From Gremmenia infestans (lineage: Eukaryota > Ascomycota > Leotiomycetes > Helotiales > Hamatocanthoscyphaceae), in the NCBI GenBank assembly GCA_032629725.1, contig JAFEVB010000006.1:558001-622000 (forward strand): a stretch of 64,000 nucleotides of DNA. The letters run 5' to 3'. Positions 23,294 through 35,000 of this stretch are shown here, piece by piece. The first letter of the stretch is position 1. Every line of letters begins with the position of its first letter. The translations under genes were made by a program, and so were the position numbers. The notes beneath the pieces are model-generated. The model did no database searches. It was given only the letters and a program-made list of their open reading frames with translations, and had not been told where the DNA came from.

Positions 23294-24145
23294 CTAACAA
23301 TCGTACTCGACATAGAACCCGGTGTCCGCACTCTGCAGCAGCTGAACCGATCCTCCAGCACCACCACTGATGCCGAACTTGAACGCCATCTCAGTACCAC
23401 AAGTCACGTCCCCAACGATATGAACCTCTTGATTCGGGTTCGCGGTATTCCAATTCGCGAAATCCGGCGACCCAACTATTTTACCCAAGATCGGATCCAC
23501 CGTGTTGTAAGTGATTGAAGTCGGCATGGGGCCTATGAGAGCGTAAGCGTCTGTGAGACCAGTGCCGTTCACGTAGAAGGTTTGTCCGGCGCCGACGGAC
23601 CACATCAGCACACAGTTCTTAGCGGTGGACGGGAGACCGGAAAATACAATGACCTGCTCGTGTACATTCGTGCCATCACTGCCTTGGGAGAGGGAAATAG
23701 CGTTCAAAATGCTGGCGGCATCTGGTGAGTTGGGGTCCATGTTGTGCATGAAAGGTTGATAAAGTTTGTTCGTGCCTGGTGTGCATTGGGGAGCAGGAGC
23801 TGCGGCCATCTTTGTGGCAAGTTGGTCGGCGGTGAGAGAGCATGCATCAAATGAGGAGCAACCATCGAAACCATTGGCAGCGCAGACATAGCGTGAGGTA
23901 TTCGCTGGACAGTCTTGCGGCTCTCTGGTCGAAAGAGACGCCGAAGAAGCCACATTTGTGAGGGGGGTACACGGATCAAATGGAGAGCATCCCTTGAAGC
24001 CGTTGGCAGCGCAGACATAGTATGTTGTCTGGGCTGGGCAGTCCCCCAACCACTGTCTGGTCGAAAAGGACGTCAAAGTTGGGTAGCCATGGATGAGTTC
24101 GACTAGCGCGGACATCAAGACGATGGTAAAGGCAGAGAAATGCAT
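23294..24145 (-). CDS. Secreted protein with duplicated Cys motif and beta-rich C-terminal domain
   Basis: A single exon of 283 codons from an ATG at 24145. The signal peptide (MHFSAFTIVLMSALVELIHG) is cut near residue 20. Two copies of a four-Cys motif follow (DCPAxTxxYVCAANGF then GCSxFDxC) at about residues 34-59 and 78-103, separated by a Ser-rich linker. The remainder (about 118-283) is a beta-rich domain with three Cys, ending FYVEYDC. The layout, one or two small Cys motifs before a C-terminal ligand-like beta domain, resembles fungal secreted proteins with a But2-like C-terminus; that family assignment is tentative. There is no GPI signal. Confidence 0.8.
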   Translation of the reverse strand: MHFSAFTIVLMSALVELIHGYPTLTSFSTRQWLGDCPAQTTYYVCAANGFKGCSPFDPCTPLTNVASSASLSTREPQDCPANTSRYVCAANGFDGCSSFDACSLTADQLATKMAAAPAPQCTPGTNKLYQPFMHNMDPNSPDAASILNAISLSQGSDGTNVHEQVIVFSGLPSTAKNCVLMWSVGAGQTFYVNGTGLTDAYALIGPMPTSITYNTVDPILGKIVGSPDFANWNTANPNQEVHIVGDVTCGTEMAFKFGISGGAGGSVQLLQSADTGFYVEYDC

Positions 24146-26074
24146 GTCGACTACTCTGATGACGAGAAATGAAGAGAGTGATGAAGATTGGTCTTGAGGA
24201 GGAAGTTTTGGCCGGAATGTGTGAAAGCTTTGATGCTGCTGGTTCAGATGATGAGTGCGAGGGAAAAGCTTTGAACGTTGGAGTTGATGGTTGACTGGTT
24301 GAGATATTGAGGGCTATGAGGATACTTATAATTACTAAATGAAAGCATCAGATATTACAACAAGGAATGAAAACCAAGAAATCATGCACCAGGGGAGCAA
24401 ACGCAGCAAAAGCAGCAAAAGATGACTGTATCAAATGAGGCTGACAGGGTACCAAAATAATGGCGGGATTTACAGCACGTACTGCAAAGGTGAGAATGGA
24501 GGCTGGAACAGCCAGGTATACTTGTGGTCCAAGTTCTGCATCATTTGCACCGGCATTTTCAGAAGTGAATTTGGTTCAGTGAGGGCGTACGCTTAGGTGA
24601 TCACCGTTCTGGGTCATAGAGCCTTCTCAGAACAATGCGCAACAGGTATCAAACCAAACGACTAACAAATTGTAAGGATAAGAACGGCGTCCGCCTTTAA
24701 ATTTTAGAGAGAGACACTCCAAGGGGTTTTCTGCATTTCCAAACAAAGTGTGGTGTTGCTTGATGCTGCAAAGTACATGTATAGCCAGCTGTGTAAAGAA
24801 CTAGAGAGATTGTTTTTAGTCTTTCACCTGCCTGCTTCAACGCACAAGATATCATGCAGGAGAATGCACATAACCACTTACGGTCAAATTCCACACTAAT
24901 GCCAGGTGTTGTTGCTGTGATCAAAGGATGGCAGTGGTGAAGTTGGGGAAGAAGTACGGGCTGTGGCTTGGATATCGATACGGACAGGCGGCTGCTGTGA
25001 GACCACAGAGAAGTAATAAGAAAAGGTAGCGACCGAAAGAATAGGGAGAAGTTTGGAGAACGGTCAAACAAAATGTCTCAGACATAGGGGCATATCCACT
25101 GGTGCCATGTGGTTGCGACCCCGCACTTGAATTTGCTGTGGACAACCTTTTGGGCTTTTTGGTTTTCAAAGAAACGAGGAATGGGTTTCTGTAGAAGGAA
25201 ATGCAGGCAACTGGATGAAATAGACAGTTGATGGTTCTATGCAAATTGAGTATCGGGTTTGCGAAACTCCTTTGAGCTCTCAGAACTCCTGGCATATTCA
25301 AAAAGCGCATCATATCTTCCAAACTTCCGGATGCGTCGCTCTTCGATTCTTCTATGCAATTGACTACAATGAGCAACTCAGACCAAGACATAGCATAGAC
25401 TTAGAAACACAATCGACTACAGGAAACTTGGCGCAGGCCCCGAATAAACGCGCCAGAAAGCATCCTCATAAGACAGTAATAGACAATAAGGGCATCGAAA
25501 TCCCTGCTTTCTTAGAAGCAAGCCTGGGCAAGGTTTACCATCCTCACAATCCGTAGCAATTTGAAGGTATCCATGATTATGAGACGCCACGCAAGAGGGA
25601 CTTGTGTCATATTCAGGGCGGCAGGGCAACCCAAACCCAAACTCCCTGCATTCATCTACCGCAACCCTCCCATCCCACTAAGCCTCTATCCAGAATCCAC
25701 ACCCCATAAACCATCTCGTCACTTCCGGCATCTTCCTCACCCGAACAGCCCATCGAAACTACCCATGATACGGCCCAAAATGATCCTAAAAGAGTCCCAT
25801 ACCCCGAATTCCCGGAAATGCCCAACTCTCACCATCAGGATCCCAAAGCCGCAGCCAGCCCCCAGGGACCTCTGGTGCTGGGGGACAAGTGGTAGCGGTA
25901 GCGGTAGCATGTGGAGCAACAGGAGGTGGTGGGTACGGAGATCGATACTCCTTCCATTCTGAGATCGTGGGCGTCAAGTCGCTGTTAATTTGCTGAGGTT
26001 GGAACTGCGACTCGAATATTATCTGTCAGATTGATGATCCTTCCATTCTGATACCTTGGGCGCAAAGTCGCTAT
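24146..26074. other. Long stretch without a supported gene
   Basis: Contains an ATG frame on the minus strand (25391-24921, 156 codons) and a short Pro-rich minus frame (25977-25786) containing GGWLRLWDPDGESWAFPG. Neither can be joined to a convincing gene. The second may be a distal exon of the uncertain gene that begins at 26807. Confidence 0.35.
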
Positions 26075-26807
26075 TTAAATAGTTCGGAGAGGTCGATACT
26101 GCAGCTTGAATCCTGTCTCCTGCTGTAGAAGTGGAAGTGGAAGCAGAGATGGAGGGCGAAGCCCTAGCATCATATAACCAGCATATTTGGCGCCGCTATT
26201 CGGAGGACTCGCGATAGCACTTGGGGATGGGGTAGGCAGCGGGTATGGGTATCGGTATGGGTATTCTGCCCATTGATGACGGGACGGATGATTTGCTGCG
26301 CGAGCGCTCCAGCATACCACGCCGTGCAAAGTCCCCGGAAGGGTCGCGCTCAGATTCGCGAGGCGCTGCTATAGATGGAGAGAGTGCGGTAGAGAGGACG
26401 GTTTGGCTCGGTGGACGGGTGGGAGGTCTGGAGAAAGGGCCTTGTTGTAGACCATGTGGTATAGCACGAGTAGATGCAACGGCTGTGGGAGAGCTACCGC
26501 AAGTGCTGGTCCTGCGCTGTATGCATCGGGCGCTTTGAGGTGGGCGTTGCTGAGATCCGTGCCTTGCATCATGCTGGGCGAGAGCAGCGAGGAGTGGTGG
26601 ACGGTTGTTGTAATTTGACTGACCACGACGGCATCGGGAAACGCGAGGTGGAATACTGCTCTGGCTTTGAGGATCGGGTCTTCGATCTAGGGTCGTAGAA
26701 ATTAGTCGTAACACGAGATGAAGACACTCGACTTAGGGGTGTTTACATCTCAACTCCTCCAAGAACTGCTGGCTACCCGAGGAGGCATTCTCTTCTTCTG
26801 ACATCAT
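26075..26807 (-). pseudogene. Possible decaying gene with frame breaks
   Basis: The ATG at 26807 opens an acidic exon (MMSEEENASSGSQQFLEEL). A GTAAAC donor and an acceptor in ...GATCGAAG join it in phase to a frame reading PILKARAVFHLAFPDAVVV and SQITTTVHHSSLLSPSMM, which looks like real protein. That frame meets a TAG near 26369-26371, then stays open to 26075 (Pro/Tyr-rich). An overlapping frame (26714-26196) looks equally coding in its last third (SERDPSGDFARRG), which suggests a frameshift. I do not recognise the product. It could also be a gene with unresolved introns. Confidence 0.3.
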
Positions 26808-27645
26808 GATGTACTGAAAATGGACTTCGAGATGAACTCTCCCCTGGTTTTAGGAAGGAAGAAGTTGAGTTGATATTGTCTACAGGAAATAGTGGGCATT
26901 CGAAAAGTTTGAGAGCAAGGAGGTCCATTGCTAGATGAATCGTGAAGAATTAGAACTCGATCTGCTGATTCTTTTGTGCTTCTATGATTCAGTTATTCGC
27001 GATGAGCAACGACCGATCAATCACTAGAAACTTTGCTGAATACACAACAAACTCTTTCCAACTAGCGTGAATCATTCCGGCTCATCCATCATCTTCATCT
27101 TCATCTTCTCCCCTGCGACTTCTCTGTGGACCACCATCCTTCTACGCCCCATCTCTGCTCATCCACCAAGCCCCAGCGGTTTACCCCGTAATTCTCCAGT
27201 TCTCGCTCCCAAGCCTATTATCAAGATAACAAACAAAGAAGGTGCACTTGCAGATAATCTGTAGCTTCTATCATATATTGGCGGTAGTAGCACAAGGACG
27301 CTAAGGCGCAGTCCTGCCCGAAGAAGCAATCTTGGCAAACGACCCAACTTCTCTCCCCGTACTCCAGGGCGGTATGAAGTAAGAAGAAAGATAAGAAAAA
27401 GCCAAGAGGTCATCTGTCTCTCTACACTCGTAGAAATCAGATAGATACTGAAGAAAATCTTCCATCCCTAGCTCGAAACTGCAATAAGTATCGAAGGCTG
27501 ATTTCCTCACTTGAGACTCCAAAGTTCTTCCGTATCATCAACATTCTATTCGTAAATCTTGGACTCCAAATAACCAAATAACCCCACGATATCCCTTTGG
27601 TATCATCACATCCCATCCCATCCCATGCAATCCCACGCAATCCGC
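26808..27645. other. Intergenic, no gene recognised
   Basis: Promoter side of the uncertain minus-strand gene and the 3' side of the acid phosphatase gene. Only short unsupported ORFs were seen. Confidence 0.45.
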
Positions 27646-29044
27646 TTATAATACAAATGCCGCAATAGCAAAGACACCAAATCCCACCCCTGCCCAATTG
27701 ATGTCCAAAGACACCATCCGATTCGCCCGTGACTTCTTACTCGCCGTCGCAGTCGGTGCCGAGCTTGTCGAACTCGGTGTACTCGTTACATCTGCCGCTG
27801 GAGCTTGCGCTTTATATACCGGCGCATTCGGATCCGCCGTCCCGTTCCCCCCATCATGTAGATAGCCGCTGCCATCATAGGGTGTCATGTCTTCAGCTGC
27901 TCCACCCCAATTTGATTTCACAGTTTCGTCCACGCCTTGCCCGCCTGCGCCGATGAGCTGTAGGTTGGGTGCTGGGATGGGCTTGTTGAGTTTTGGGTCG
28001 GTATTTAGGAAGCCGGCATAGGAAAGAGAGTTGTTCACCGAAGCGATGTTCTCCGGTGCATGGTTTACGTAGCCTGTTTTGTTGGCTACGAGGTCGAAGA
28101 CGTTTGCTCCTACGTCGTAGCGGCCAAGATTTGGGAGGCCCCAGTTGTTTTCTAGGGTTGAGAGGATGGAATAATGGGTGTAGAGCGTACTGTCGTTTGT
28201 GCCCTGTAGTTCCTTTGGAACAGCTCCGCCGAGGAGAAGGGATCCGATGCGGTTGGGTATCGGGTACGTAGCGCTCTCGTCGTAGGTGAGGAGGACCAAT
28301 GTCTTCTCCATAAATTGCTCGTTCGCGAGCAAAGGGGCAATGAAAGATTGTGTCCAATTCGCAGCATATTCCAAAGTCGTATTATGTCCATCGTTCAGCA
28401 TATCCGGAGACATGTGGGCGTATTGAGGAAGAGTATTCGCCTTGACATCGGATTCGAAGTCTTTGAAACTCTGGAGGTTCCCCAGCCGGGTTCCATTCAT
28501 GCTGATGCTATCGTACGAGATGAAGGGACTTCAATGATCAGCAACGTCGCTCATCCAAAGCAACCGCAAATACTCACTTGTGTTTCCGAACATAGTCCCA
28601 CCCCGATCCATCAAAAGCGGTACTCCCCTCCCCCATAAAGCCCGGACCAGGTAACCCCTCAAAATAGCCCTTCCAACTTATATCCTGCGTTTCAAACAAG
28701 TCGACCAACGTTGACACGTTTTCTGGGATCTGCACAAAGCCGTCCTGGTTCAGCCCAAAGTAGTCGCCGCCCACAGAAGCAATGTAGTTCGGTTGCGAGG
28801 GATGTGTGAGGCCGTAGTATTCGGTGAGTAGGATGCCTTGTTTCGAGAGGTCTGCAAAGTGGGAATTCTTGTCCACCTTATCAAAGTCCTGTCGCATGAG
28901 TCAATACAAGCCATTCTATCTATGAGAGGGAAAGTGCCTGACCTGGTTCTCCAGCCATATCGTGATGAATCTATCGAATGCCTTTCCAGGTACATAAGCC
29001 GCCGTGGCAGCGGTCGCGGCGGCCGTCAATAGTAAAAGTCGCAT
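27646..29044 (-). CDS. GPI-anchored acid phosphatase (phosphoesterase family)
   Basis: Three exons (29044-28943, 28888-28578, 28528-27646), with introns of 54 and 49 nt, give 431 residues. A signal peptide (MRLLLLTAAATAATAAY) leads into AFDRFITIWLENQD, the family's metal-binding start. Then come THPSQPNYIASVGGD (substrate pocket), NVSTLVDLFE, WDYVRKHNPFISYDS and LVLLTYDESATY near residue 250, the second Asp-Glu metal site. The enzyme would release phosphate from organic phosphates at the cell surface, like phosphate-repressible acid phosphatases of Aspergillus and relatives. A Ser/Thr/Pro linker and a hydrophobic C-terminus (WAGVGFGVFAIAAFVL) preceded by small residues indicate a GPI anchor. 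Many N-glycosylation sequons are present. The gene is complete. Confidence 0.92.
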
Positions 29045-29562
29045 AATGTTTAAAAAGTACAGATGCAGAAGAGAAGAAATTTATTTGTGTTGTCAATATG
29101 TAGAGGACATGGTGGTAGTGTTGGCTTTGTGGTGGAATGGAAGAAGGATGCGATGTGCTTAAATGTTGTCTGGAGTGACATACATATCGCAGGGTCGCGT
29201 GCTGACATGCATGCACCGAACTGATTTAGCGGGCAATTGCGCCTCATCAACCCCCCTATTTAAAGCGAGTTCTAAAAATAGGTACGTACTCGTGCTTAGG
29301 AAAGAGTCTTTCCATTATCTCTTGCTATATCTTTACGGCCTTGCCTACAAGAGAGCCCTCAACTATACGGCACTTATTCTCATCGATCTTAACGTCCCAC
29401 GCCACCTGGAACATTATGAATTGGTGCTGCTTCGCGCGAGACATCTTCTTTTTGTAGACAAGACGGCCGTAAAGCACTATAGGAGTCACCTTGGTTTTGG
29501 GATCTCGTTATATCATATGCAAGTCATTATACACATTTCATCCTCCCTTGTGGATGGTCGGC
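29045..29562. other. Intergenic with a dispersed repeat fragment
   Basis: Promoter of the acid phosphatase gene plus the 3' end of the next gene. It contains a repeat fragment at 29374-29431 shared with the 43.6-kb region. Confidence 0.5.
29374..29431 (+). repeat. Dispersed repeat fragment, copy A
   Basis: About 58 bases matching 43591-43649 at roughly 80 percent, with a perfect core GTCCCACGCCACCTG and a shared end GGTGCTGCT. It is probably a remnant of a transposable element present elsewhere in the genome. Confidence 0.65.
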
Positions 29563-31204
29563 TCAATTTGCACCATACCCCTCTCCCAGTTCCATCTGCG
29601 AGAAAGCAGAGGATACAGATACATCGTCCCCAAGCGCTATATCATTCTTCTCGTGATTCTTGTCCTTTCCCAAGTCCTTAAAAGTACCGCTCGACTCGCT
29701 CGAGGGTTTAGTCTTCACACTTTTTGGGTCTCTTGTGTTGATTGCCTTCTTTTTTGCCTTCTCTTTTGCCTTCTTGCGATTTCCGCCATCTATTCGTCGC
29801 ATCTCCTGTTCTAACGCCTGCGCCTATCGGTGCTGTCAGTCAGTGATTTCAAACATCAAGGTACGAGTACTTACCAGCATCTCATGAAATTCGAGACGAG
29901 GTGCACTCGGATCGTTGGACAACCAGGCCTTGCGCCATTTGACAGCTCTCCTCTTTGCCCCGTTATTCATGTATTCATCCCAATCACCACTCAGGGCAAT
30001 ATCCAATTCCCTCATGACCCTAGCCCTGATGGCCGAATCACTCTCGACATTTCCATTTTCAGTAGGTATATCGGCGCCTATATTGGCAGCTTTCCGCTCT
30101 TTGCGGATCAATCTCTTGCGCTTTTTGTCCAGTAGTTTTGTTGCTCTGTCCTTACGAGTACTTGCTGTTGCCTAATCCTGTTAATAAATTTATACCGTAG
30201 AATGAATATTTGAGTTGTGAAACATACGGTGATTTCCATAGCATCTTGATGTGAAGGAATCCAGTTCGGTTGCCTAGGACCAGTGGGGGTATTGGGTGGT
30301 AAACCCCGCTCTGCTGGAGGTGTCTCGGTGTTCTCTACGCCATGAAATTGACAGGTCTCACGATCATCCCAAGCCTGTTTCCCACCCTCTGCTAAGAAGG
30401 TTTGTACTTCTCTGGCGACTCGTTGTCGTCGGAGTTCGTCCACCGAGGGTTCAGCCGCCGATGGTTTAGCCATGGGCGGTTCAGCTTCAAGAGACATCGA
30501 ACTCGCAAGAGCAAACATCTTCGTCATCTCGTCCCCTTTCAAATTATTGACCCTCCGAATCGCTGACTTGCTAAGCCCCTCGAAACTGCCATTACTGATA
30601 GCAATTTCCAGCTCTCGTGCTTTACGGGAAGCCTCTTTGTGTAGGTTGTGTTCTCTGCGTGCTTTATTCTCGGTCATGCGTGCCTGAACACATATCAGTC
30701 AACAGGACGCATTAGATCACAGATGTGACATACCTCTGGGGTTACCGCTCCTGCTACCTTTTCTGCAGGAGGGACTGTGCCGGTATTGTTCAATTTCCTC
30801 AATCTGCCCCTCTTTGTCGGCTTTCTCTTGCACCCCGGTGCACTCGGCCCCGTCTTCTCAACACCCATATCCAAATCCATATCTCCCTCCACCTTAACCT
30901 CCAGCTCCACTCCATTCTCCTTCTTCACGCGGCCATGCCGTCTTCCCAGAACGATATTCGCCTCATTAAACTCGCCCATCGCTGCCATGGATTTTTGTGG
31001 GTTGGCAGCAGCTCCATCGTACATCGTTTCCACCTCCACCTTCACCTTAGGTCTGTTCCATGCTTGGGGTGGGGGCGACAATCGTAGTGATGCCCCATTC
31101 AAATCCGGGATCACGAACTTCTCGTCCTCACTTTCAGAGTCTGACGCATCACGCTTGTACTCCCGCGGTCCTTCCATCGCAGTCGGAGGTATCGAGAAGT
31201 ACAT
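29563..31204 (-). CDS. Conserved hypothetical Lys/Arg-rich protein, probably nuclear
   Basis: Four exons (31204-30734, 30683-30228, 30171-29875, 29817-29563), with 50-57 nt introns all in phase 0, give 492 residues. The start is the first ATG; the frame continues upstream only with a non-ATG codon. The N-terminal half is acidic and Ser-rich (DASDSESEDEKF), with basic stretches such as GCKRKPTKRGRLRK that would serve as a nuclear localisation signal. The middle is helical and charged (ARREHNLHKEASRKARELE, KSAIRRVNNLKGDEM). A second basic block follows (KLLDKKRKRLIRKERKAA), and the C-terminus is Lys-rich (KKAKEKAKKK). There is no enzymatic motif or membrane segment. Exon phasing and clean splice sites make the gene model reliable, but I do not recognise the family. 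Confidence 0.8.
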
Positions 31205-32010
31205 CGTTGCGGAAGTCGTCAAGTTCTCGGCCCAGAGTTGACTTGACGCGAAAGGTTTTCCTTTTCAATAAACAAATGAATAAAGAGGCGAGCTAAGAAA
31301 TTCTTATTGTTCAGAGGGAATGTGAATTGCTGTTTGCAGCTTGGGTGAATGCAAATTGATAAGTTCCGGTGGAAAACCTGGCGCTTTCACGTCATAAAAA
31401 GTCTCCAAAAAGCTGTCGCCAAATCATAAGACTAATTCTCTAAAGGTGAGAGTAGACTATCTACTTATGAATAAGAAATTGAAAATAAAAGCAACAGAAA
31501 AGTTGGATGGTTGTTCAAGATTCTCAAAGTGCAGTTGCACTGCTAAAGTCTGCAAAACCCTCACATCCAAACTTGATTTGCAATCCCAGGAAGTTTCAAA
31601 AATATCTGCTCACACTAATTATACGAGTGTCTGGGGTAGTCAAACATTGAGATATGCTTTGGCAAAGCTCGCAATTGCAATCAAAAAGTTCTGCGGGTGT
31701 GAAGTGTCGTGCTGTAGAAAGTAAAAGTGGAGATCACGTGATAATGGTATCGCACTAGTTCCGAAGAATTATCAGCGTGGGAGGTACACCTACTCGGACA
31801 TTTGGATCAAAATTCTTGAATAGTTTAGATTTTATGTGTAATTATAAGCTTGCCTCATAAGCAACATAGGATTCGTCAGTGTGACTATGGCCTGGAACAG
31901 ATACATTTGGACACAACCACATCATTTCATGTCACCTCGACCGGTGTATCTAGATTCCAATGCAAGCCAGTAGCCAGCTCTCCAGGGTATAGAACAAAAG
32001 CGCCTTAAAA
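31205..32010. other. Intergenic between tandem minus-strand genes
   Basis: Promoter of the hypothetical nuclear protein and 3' region of the dynactin gene. One 92-codon plus-strand frame (31446-31724) lacks an ATG context or similarity. Confidence 0.45.
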
Positions 32011-35000
32011 TCAGACAAACCCAAGTCTGTCCCTAAGTCCCTCAAAGTCATCCGGATCGACGATCTCAACTTCCCTACCCTTACTCACACCCTTGCTCTC
32101 CAAGTCGGGTAACCTCAGCGCAACCCTGGCAGCCATGATTTTCGACCTCTTCTCCATCCCGGCCCCACGATTAGCATTCCGTTCAGCAAGCACATTTGCT
32201 TTCTTAACCACTGCATCTTTCCACCCACTCCAAGCTTCATAATCTTCCCGCTGTTTCGCGACGTGGTACTGTGGCGTAGATTTCGCTGGTCTCCAGGCAT
32301 GGCGATTTTTGGGGATGCTGTCAAAGTCATAGATCTGGGCAGTGCTGGTAAGATCAAGCAATTCATTGAGAACATCTTGGCCTTCTGCAAGGACAAGAGC
32401 TTTGCGCTGTTCTTCCGTGGATTTCGGTTTTGTCAACGGAACAGCGAGGAATTCGAGACCATCTGAGTCAGTAACTCGCGCACGTCTATTATCCTCGCGG
32501 AGGTAGCGGACTGCAGCTTGGAGACTGGCAATTTCGGTTTTGAGGGCTTCCATTTCTCGTGCTGTGGCAACGGCACGTTCTTTGCCAGCTTTGGAGCCGG
32601 GGGTTACGATGCCGAGTGCTTTGGTATCTTCCGCAACCTTCTTCCACTTCTCACGGTCGGCTTCAAGGGTAGCAAGGTCCTTGTTTTGAGTTTCGATGGA
32701 CTCCGAGAGTTCAGTCTCTCGTTTCTTGGCATCTTCGATCTTTTTCTCCAGCTCGGTGATACGTTCATTCTTTTTCGTCGCATCTCTCATACGACTCTCC
32801 AAAAGCTCTATCTTGACGGAAGACTCCTCGAGAGTTTGATCTCGCATGGCTATCAGCCGTGCTCGTTCGTGGTTGTCGTCCTTCAAACGATGGATCTCTG
32901 CCTCTGCGTCCACAGATACCGTCTTCGAGGATCTGAGTTCTTGAGACCTGAGAACCCATGGGGCGGAAGCACGTTCAAACTCTTGGGTCATTTCAAGATC
33001 TGACGTCAAAGCAGCGAGATCCATCAAAGAACTAGTCAGTGTACGGAGCTTGTTGGAGTAAGTAGAAAACAAGTCAGATTCGCTGGAAGCAAACAAGTTT
33101 GTCGTGGTTCGATGTACAGTGCTCTGTATGTCAAGGTAACTAAATGGATCTGTCCTTCCCTCTTCATGTAGCAGAGTGCAAATGTCATGTCCAATTTGTC
33201 GTGAAAATCCAGCAAGTTCTTGAGTGGCGGTTTCGCATTGCTCAAAGGTCTGGATAGTGTCAAAAGTGAGAGACAAGGAGCGAGTCTTGAGATCTTCAAG
33301 TGCTCTAACAGCTTTGCCAACGACTACTTTGGCGCTACGAGTGGATGTAATGACAGTCTCCGTCTTTCTGGCAAAGTGTTGAGCATGCTCATCCTCATCA
33401 CCCTGGGTAGGAATAGCGGTTTGGACGATAGCTCTTGAGGCTGACATTGCAGCAGCAGCATTTTCGAGATGACTCTGCATGACGAGGGTCCGCATATGAA
33501 CATCATCGGCATAGCTTGCGAGGCCGCTCGAAATGTGCACCTCGGCCAGATGAGACATTAATGCAATAGTACGTTGCAACTCATCTGCGCACTGCCTCTC
33601 TTTCAACTCATCTCGTCGTAGTCCATCAATCCACCCATTGAGGGCTCTCTCCACAGGTTCTAGCTCGTACAAAGCGCCCTCGTATTTTGCGAAATCCTCG
33701 GTTGAGCAGTGGCTGATAGCATTGACGAATCGATCGCACATAGCAGTCACCCACGCAAGTTTATCAAGAGCGTCGCAAGCAAAGAAAATGTCATCCTCGT
33801 GCCCCAGAGGTGGTTGGGCGTTGACTCTTTCCTTCACAAAGCCATGAAGAAGATTCGCCTTGAATCCAACGCGCTTGAAGCGAAGAAGGGCCAGAACAGA
33901 GTCTCTGTCGCCATGGAAGGCCTCGGGCAAGAACAGTTGCACAATAGCCAAATGCTCTGCAGCTTCTTGAGCATCCAGTCGTCGGAGTTCGAGATCAATG
34001 GTCTTCACTTGCGTCTTCGCCGCCGAGACCTGAAGCTTCATGTTCAAATCCATCATCGCCCGAGATCGACTATTCAACTGTTCAGACTCAGTCTCTGTCA
34101 CTGCGTGTGAAGCTCTCATATCCTCCAGATCGCTTTGTAGATTTGTGACAAGCTCACGGAACCGCGACAATGTGTATTCCATGTCTTCCAAGGCCTCATC
34201 CTGTTGGGCCGCGCGACGAGTCTGTTCGCCGATAATAGTGTCCTTAAAATCAATATCTTCTTGCATTTCCTTCTCCGTCTCAACATGGTTGATTTCGAGC
34301 TCGTCATTTAGCTCCTTCAGGCTCTCGAGATCGTCTATGGTGACTTTCAACTCCTCGATCTGCTCGCTCATTGACATATTTTTGTCAGTTAGCTCTTCGA
34401 TCATGTCCTCGGCACCAAGAGCATTGTCAAGCTGTTGCCGTAGATCCTCGATGCCAGCTTCAGATTGTGCCAGCTTTTCTTTGACTACTTCATATTTCTC
34501 CTTCACGACACCGTATTCCCGCACATCTTCCTCTAGGCTTTTGATTTGGTCGTGCAATTCAGATTCTGTCTGTTGCGTCATATCGCGCAGTCGAATCAGA
34601 GCATCTCGTAGCCTCTCGTTGCTCCTTTCCATTTGCAGCCAACCTTGGCTCGTCTTCTCTTCGGGGCTCATTTCGCCGCCAAGTTCTGCATTCTCCTCTT
34701 TTGCTAAGTCAAGCTCTAATTCGAGCATCTCCGCTTTCTCCTTCAGGGCTTCCAACTCCGTTTTCAATACGTCCGCTGTTTCTTCTGCCATCTCGCGGTC
34801 GAGCATTGCCATTTCAAGCACCTCTTCATGCTCTGCCTGCATGGTTTCAATGAATTCAAACTTTGATTCGGCTTCCTTGAGTTGCTTTCGAAGGTCCGTA
34901 ATTTCATTTTGCTGAGGGAGGACTTTATCCCGCACCTTAACGAATAAAGCTTGAAACTTTTCCTTTTCTGCTTGTTCATGATCCATGGTTTTCAGCTTCT

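Noticed and set aside
34040..34915. Plus-strand Ser-rich frame of 291 codons
   Set aside because: It is the antisense shadow of the dynactin coiled coil; Ser/Leu bias is what the reverse of a Glu/Lys-rich coiled coil gives.
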